From NCBI GenBank assembly GCA_951394045.1, contig OX595999.1:1674001-1738000 (forward strand): DNA of 64,000 bases, read 5' to 3'. A program made the translations under genes and the position numbers. Shown here one piece after another: positions 60,146 to 64,000 of the stretch. The notes under the pieces were generated by a model that made no database searches, was not told the DNA's origin, and worked only from the letters and a program-made list of their open reading frames with translations. The stretch is from Nitzschia sp. DOCU1 (taxonomy: Eukaryota; Bacillariophyta; Bacillariophyceae; Bacillariales; Bacillariaceae). Positions within the stretch are counted from its first letter, which is position 1. Every line of letters begins with the position of its first letter.

Positions 60146-61711
60146 ATGCAAGAAACCGAGTTCAAGTCCCTGGCGCGATTTAATAGACCTCCTCAAATCG
60201 AAGATCTTTGGCGACTCCGCATCACAGATGGCACCGAAAAGGGATGGGTTCATATCCGGAGTGAACACTTGGATTGGTGGACCACCGAAGAAGAAATTTC
60301 TGAACTGCTCGACGATGAAGAGAGGCTCAGGCAAATCGATCTGGATTTCGCGAACAAGAGTCTCCAGATCGGAATGTTCGGTAAAGATAGGTCGGAACAA
60401 CTCGCTCGTTTCAACAGTATCTTTGTCAACCCAGAGTGTCTTGGTTGCAACAACCCCTACGACTCGGGTGGCTGTCAACATCCAGGATCTCCCAAAACAG
60501 TCCCTATGTTCGACCCACAAATCAATCAGATAGCACACGACACGCTGACCATGTTGTCAGTGATTACTTATCTCGTGGCCTATGAATACTCCAACAAGAA
60601 CACCAACAAACTAGCGCTCTTGCTGGCCCCAACTCGAAATGCCGGTTACTCTCACAATCCACTTTTGAATTTCGGTCTCCCGGTCACCACGATAACCCTT
60701 GTGCTGGGTTTGATGGATAACTGCTCTCGCTCCTTTCCAAAGATTGCGCACAAGGCGGCTGGATTGCTGTCCTTGTTGATATGTCAGTCTCCAGCGGCAG
60801 CTTTTTCTAACATTGACGGAAAAGCTTTTCTCAACTCCATGTGGAACTATATGAAGGAAATATTTCGACTGGTTCACAACAGCGAATGCCTTGTTGAAGA
60901 ACACTATGGAATTGTAGCATTTTTGAACATTTTGCCAGCACTCTATCATTTTGGCAACTGGAACGAAGTTAAGTCTTCCACGCTCTTCAACGCCTTTTGT
61001 GGGTTTTTTGTCAGCGTCACCATCAATATTTGTCATGGAGCCATTTCCACCGAGGATCCTAACCCTGACGATCCACATTTGATTGACGATCCGCCCAAAG
61101 ATTTGAACAACTTGCCCGAGCTACTAGGGGCACAAGTCCTCATGGAAGCACTGTTGATGGTCAAGGAAAGCGATACAGAGCACGATACAGTGCCTCGAGA
61201 CTGGCGCATCCAGTTTATGCATGCACGTCCTAGAACCTTTGCCGTCATGGCGGCTTTGGAAACCTTAGGTTGGTGGATGTCCCAGGGCATTGATCTTTCG
61301 TTACCCGACATCAGTTGGAAAAACAGCTCATCAAGGAAAATCAAATCTGTCATACTGGAATATCGACCACGAATTCGGCTCTTGATTCAAGAATCTCCGA
61401 GGCCTTTGGAATCGTCCAAATATCTAGAACCCATCATGGATGCTCTTATTGCGGGCGGCAACAGAACGCCCAGCATGAAAATTCGAAAGCCTACAGTTTC
61501 GCTTCTGTACGGTCCCTTTATTCACGACAATCGACGATGCGGACAATGTCAAAAGACGGCGGATGACGTGGGTCATGATCTTCTCAGATGCCAGGGCGGA
61601 TGCGGCGGCTTGCAACACTATTGCTCCAGAGAGCATCAAAAACTTCATTGGCACGAGCACAAGTTTTTCTGCAAGCTCAATGCAAGTTATTCGCAGTACA
61701 CTGGCAACTAA
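60146..61711 (+). CDS. MYND-type zinc-finger protein, full-length copy
   Basis: 521 residues, no introns. A C-terminal MYND-like finger is clear: CGQCQKTADDVG, then CQGGCGGLQHYCSREHQKLH and HEHKFFC, with His in place of one Cys ligand. MYND fingers bind proline-rich peptides, often in co-repressors. The 450 residues before it are predicted helical (AHDTLTMLSVITYLVAYEY, EEHYGIVAFLNILPALYHFG, RTFAVMAALETLGWWMSQ) and look like an armadillo-type stack, which I do not recognise as a named family. The start at 60146 is the first ATG after an in-frame stop. A truncated paralogue follows at 62013. Confidence 0.82.
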   Translation: MQETEFKSLARFNRPPQIEDLWRLRITDGTEKGWVHIRSEHLDWWTTEEEISELLDDEERLRQIDLDFANKSLQIGMFGKDRSEQLARFNSIFVNPECLGCNNPYDSGGCQHPGSPKTVPMFDPQINQIAHDTLTMLSVITYLVAYEYSNKNTNKLALLLAPTRNAGYSHNPLLNFGLPVTTITLVLGLMDNCSRSFPKIAHKAAGLLSLLICQSPAAAFSNIDGKAFLNSMWNYMKEIFRLVHNSECLVEEHYGIVAFLNILPALYHFGNWNEVKSSTLFNAFCGFFVSVTINICHGAISTEDPNPDDPHLIDDPPKDLNNLPELLGAQVLMEALLMVKESDTEHDTVPRDWRIQFMHARPRTFAVMAALETLGWWMSQGIDLSLPDISWKNSSSRKIKSVILEYRPRIRLLIQESPRPLESSKYLEPIMDALIAGGNRTPSMKIRKPTVSLLYGPFIHDNRRCGQCQKTADDVGHDLLRCQGGCGGLQHYCSREHQKLHWHEHKFFCKLNASYSQYTGN

Positions 61712-62012
61712 CGAGCGATTCCTTGCGAATGATGGCGGACGGAGCAATGAACCGAGTATTATGGTGCTAGCTACCTAGTCAATCTTGCTCACAAAACAAA
61801 TAATCCATCAGCACCAACGGCAACTTTCACGGCAGAACTTTCAGCTTCACTTCAAGCTACTACCGCTACATTTGAGAGAGAGAGAGAACCTCTACTACTA
61901 GCTAGAGTGCTGATTGCTGAATGAATCATCACACACAAATTGACCTTTTCGACTTCTTGGACCCAATACAAGGCGCTGGTCTTTGCTTTCGATTCGCCAG
62001 GAAAAATTTGTT
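61712..62012. other. short intergenic gap between MYND copies
   Basis: 301 bp containing a short GA repeat (about 61873-61885) and a CTAG-rich run. The second copy has lost the first 220 or so codons, so its promoter, if any, is here. Confidence 0.45.
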
Positions 62013-62960
62013 ATGACATTCTTACGGATTGTTCGCCGAATGATATTTCCACATGACGACAAGGTTTTTACTACGTCCATGTTCAACTATTTGGTGGAAG
62101 TCCACCGGCTGATGCACAGCCGTGAGTGTCTTGTGGAAGAACACTATGGCATTGTTGCCTTTTTGAATATTTTGCCGGCACTCTACCATTTAGGGAACTG
62201 GAACGAAGCAAAATCATCCGAGAATTTCAACCCTTTATGTGGCTTTCTTGCCTGCATCATGGCTGATATTTGTTATGAAGCGATTACCACCGAGGACCCT
62301 GTCCCAGATATTCTACATTTGATTGACGATCCGCCCATAGAATCGGACCACTGGCCTTACAAGGTTCTGTCGGGGGGGCCCAAAATCCTAATGGAAGCAC
62401 TATTGATTGTCAAGAAAAGTGATACAGAGCACGAGGCACTTTCAAGCGACTGGCGTATCCGGTTAATGCATAAACGTCCTAGAACCTTTGCCGTCATGGC
62501 AGCTTTGGAAACCTTTGGTTGGTGGATGTCTCAGGGGATTGATCTTTCGTTGGGAGAAGTCGTTTGTGATGACGGACCCCCCAAAAATATCAAGTCTTTC
62601 ATACTGGAAAATCGACCAGGAATTCGACTCTTGATTCAAGGATCTCCAAGGGCTTTGGATTCTTCCAAATATCTAGAACCCATCATGGATGCTATTATTG
62701 CAGGCGGCAAAGAAACGCCCAACATGAAGATTCGAGAGCCTGGTATTTCGCTTTTGTATCGACCCTTTATTCACGACAATCGACGTTGTGGTCATTGTCA
62801 GAAGACGGCGGATGACGTGGGTCGTGATTTGTTGAGATGCCGAGGGGGGTGCGGCGGTTTGCAGCTCTATTGTTCCAAAGAGCATCAACAACGTCACTGG
62901 CAGGAGCACAAGTTGACTTGCAAGAAAAATGGTTACTTGTCGCAGCACACTGGCAAATAA
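62013..62960 (+). CDS. MYND-type zinc-finger protein, N-terminally truncated paralogue
   Basis: 315 residues from the first ATG (62013); upstream only a non-ATG start keeps the frame. It aligns with residues about 225-521 of the preceding gene: CLVEEHYGIVAFLNILPALY, RTFAVMAALETFGWWMSQG, KYLEPIMDAIIAGGKETPN and the finger CGHCQKTADDVGRDLL then CRGGCGGLQLYC. The first 14 residues (MTFLRIVRRMIFPH) are unrelated to the full-length protein. The frame is intact and the zinc ligands are kept, so it may be a real shortened protein rather than a pseudogene. Confidence 0.75.
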   Translation: MTFLRIVRRMIFPHDDKVFTTSMFNYLVEVHRLMHSRECLVEEHYGIVAFLNILPALYHLGNWNEAKSSENFNPLCGFLACIMADICYEAITTEDPVPDILHLIDDPPIESDHWPYKVLSGGPKILMEALLIVKKSDTEHEALSSDWRIRLMHKRPRTFAVMAALETFGWWMSQGIDLSLGEVVCDDGPPKNIKSFILENRPGIRLLIQGSPRALDSSKYLEPIMDAIIAGGKETPNMKIREPGISLLYRPFIHDNRRCGHCQKTADDVGRDLLRCRGGCGGLQLYCSKEHQQRHWQEHKLTCKKNGYLSQHTGK

Positions 62961-62989
62961 GAAGGGATTCATTTGCGAATGAAATGATA

Positions 62990-63310
62990 ACAGGGTGACG
63001 GTCGAAGAAATGGACCGACTAGTAAGGGGCTGGTCAATTGGGGTCGCAAAACAAATACTCAAAAAAGCATCGTTACCATCGTCGCAAACTTCTGCTCACC
63101 ATAACGTCACGCGTCGCCGCATCGAGCCTGTTCGGCCACGGGAGGTCGGGGCTTTCAAACTAATCTCATGGTACAAAACACGAAACGACTTCTAGAATGC
63201 TGTCCTTACAACAAAACTACTAGACTATAGAACATTTCTTCTATCTATCGGCATCACTACTACTACATAGCGTCCTCACTCACACACGGCAACAGCGTCT
63301 AGTAAATACC
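62990..63310 (+). repeat. decayed copy of the bestrophin 3' end and flank
   Basis: This stretch resembles 59208-59530. TGACGGTCGAAGAAATG at its start matches the last codons of the bestrophin gene, and ATCGAGCCTGT, CTACTAGACT and TAGCGTCCTCAC match its 3' flank in the same order. The coding part is frameshifted and has lost its stop. Confidence 0.75.
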
Positions 63311-63343
63311 ACAACAGGCTTGTCGGACACAGCAACAACATCA

Positions 63344-63952
63344 TTACGCCAAAACAACATTCCGGACCAGCGAAACTAACAACAGCACACTCGAAGAAAT
63401 CATTCCCTTTCGTTTCTCCAAGGCTTCGTCTCGCGGTGGCAGGGCCCACGCAGTTGAGGAAGAACTCCGTTGAAAGGCAGGCCTTGTAGTAACAACATCA
63501 TCAGGGTTCTTCTCCAACGTAGACAAACTATTTGAGGTGCCGTCACCTGTTGCCACTGGCAGTATTAATTCTCGTTCTTCGTCACGAATGTTCTTCTTAT
63601 CATCACCAAGCGCGATGTCTGCTGATCTTGTTGCATCGTGGCGAAAAGTTTCCTCGTCCCAACAATCCACTAGGGCCAGATATCCAGTTTCTGGATTATC
63701 CTTCAGATGGGCTTGGGTCTTTAAATTTACAGTTACGGCCGATGGTTCGGGTCGTGGCGATTCTTCTTTCGACTGCTTCAAATGCGGAGGCAAAAACGCG
63801 GCGGCTCCATTGCTGCTTGGACCACCACCACCAACCCAGGAACTGTGGGATATAATTGACGAGGGACTGGGCTCAGAGGATGCTTCGGATAAAACATTTC
63901 CCAGGAACAACAGCAAAGGCATCGTTGAGAGATTCTTTCGAAATGGAAACAA
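63344..63952 (-). CDS. hypothetical protein with hydrophobic ends
   Basis: 202 residues, ATG to stop. The N terminus (MPLLLFLGNVLSEASSEPSP after a short basic start) could be a signal peptide. The middle is Ser/Pro/Glu-rich and probably disordered (GYLALVDCWDEETFRHD is the most ordered-looking part). The C terminus is hydrophobic (MISSSVLLLVSLVRNVV), so a tail anchor or GPI signal is possible. No family is recognised. The gene is close to the window edge and the frame may extend to an earlier start outside. Confidence 0.45.
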   Translation of the reverse strand: MFPFRKNLSTMPLLLFLGNVLSEASSEPSPSSIISHSSWVGGGGPSSNGAAAFLPPHLKQSKEESPRPEPSAVTVNLKTQAHLKDNPETGYLALVDCWDEETFRHDATRSADIALGDDKKNIRDEERELILPVATGDGTSNSLSTLEKNPDDVVTTRPAFQRSSSSTAWALPPRDEALEKRKGMISSSVLLLVSLVRNVVLA

Positions 63953-64000
63953 TGAAACGAAGAATGTGGATCGCCACGCGTCAGTCGGGGATGGGATGGC

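Noticed and set aside
1..64000. tRNA, rRNA or CRISPR loci
   Set aside because: I looked for T-loop-like GTTCRA motifs with matching acceptor stems and for regularly spaced repeats and found none that hold up by eye.

Overview
The window looks like nuclear DNA of a diatom, most likely a raphid pennate. The signs are a DUF6824 gene, a metacaspase with its p10 region ahead of the p20 region, plastid presequences of the signal-peptide-plus-Phe type (AIA/FVP before a bestrophin), a twin-arginine lumen signal on an aldo/keto reductase, short GT-AG introns of about 60-140 bp, compact gene spacing, and a Ty3/gypsy element. I saw no rRNA, tRNA or CRISPR array.

Layout. 1-4.25 kb: the 3' half of an apparently intact Ty3/gypsy retrotransposon and its probable 3' LTR. 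5-11.2 kb: an NTF2-like/TIP41 fusion, a GH18 protein lacking its catalytic acid, a TspO/MBR protein and a GT31 glycosyltransferase. 11.5-22.4 kb: two tandem paralogues of a very large secreted-looking protein that joins a SET-domain region, a spermidine-synthase-like aminopropyltransferase and an AdoMet-decarboxylase-like region, with a DUF6824 gene between them. 23-36 kb: a secreted protein with a GPI-like tail, a 2075-residue Ser/Arg-rich protein, and two small His/Asp/Gln-rich proteins in trinucleotide-rich DNA. 36-47.5 kb: an acylated-looking EF-hand protein convergent with a six-exon type III metacaspase, an SDF2/MIR protein divergent from a thylakoid-lumen aldo/keto reductase, an inward-rectifier K+ channel and a mitochondrial COA1/TIM21-like protein. 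Members of one unnamed family lie at 39.6, 47.8 and 49.6 kb. 52-64 kb: a TPR protein, a Golgi-type SGNH-like protein with decayed tandem copies of its 3' end, a plastid bestrophin, two MYND-finger paralogues, a decayed copy of the bestrophin 3' end, and a last small secreted-looking gene.

The most interesting locus is the pair of SET/aminopropyltransferase/SpeD-like fusions. Diatom silica formation uses long-chain polyamines and silaffins, whose lysines carry methyl groups and oligo-propylamine chains. A secreted polypeptide with an aminopropyltransferase and a lysine-methyltransferase-like domain has the parts expected for making or attaching them. In both copies the SpeD-like region has lost the serine that becomes the pyruvoyl cofactor, so it is probably a non-catalytic or regulatory domain. 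Exon joins below were set from reading frames, GT/GC-AG sites and family alignment from memory; no transcripts or database searches were available.
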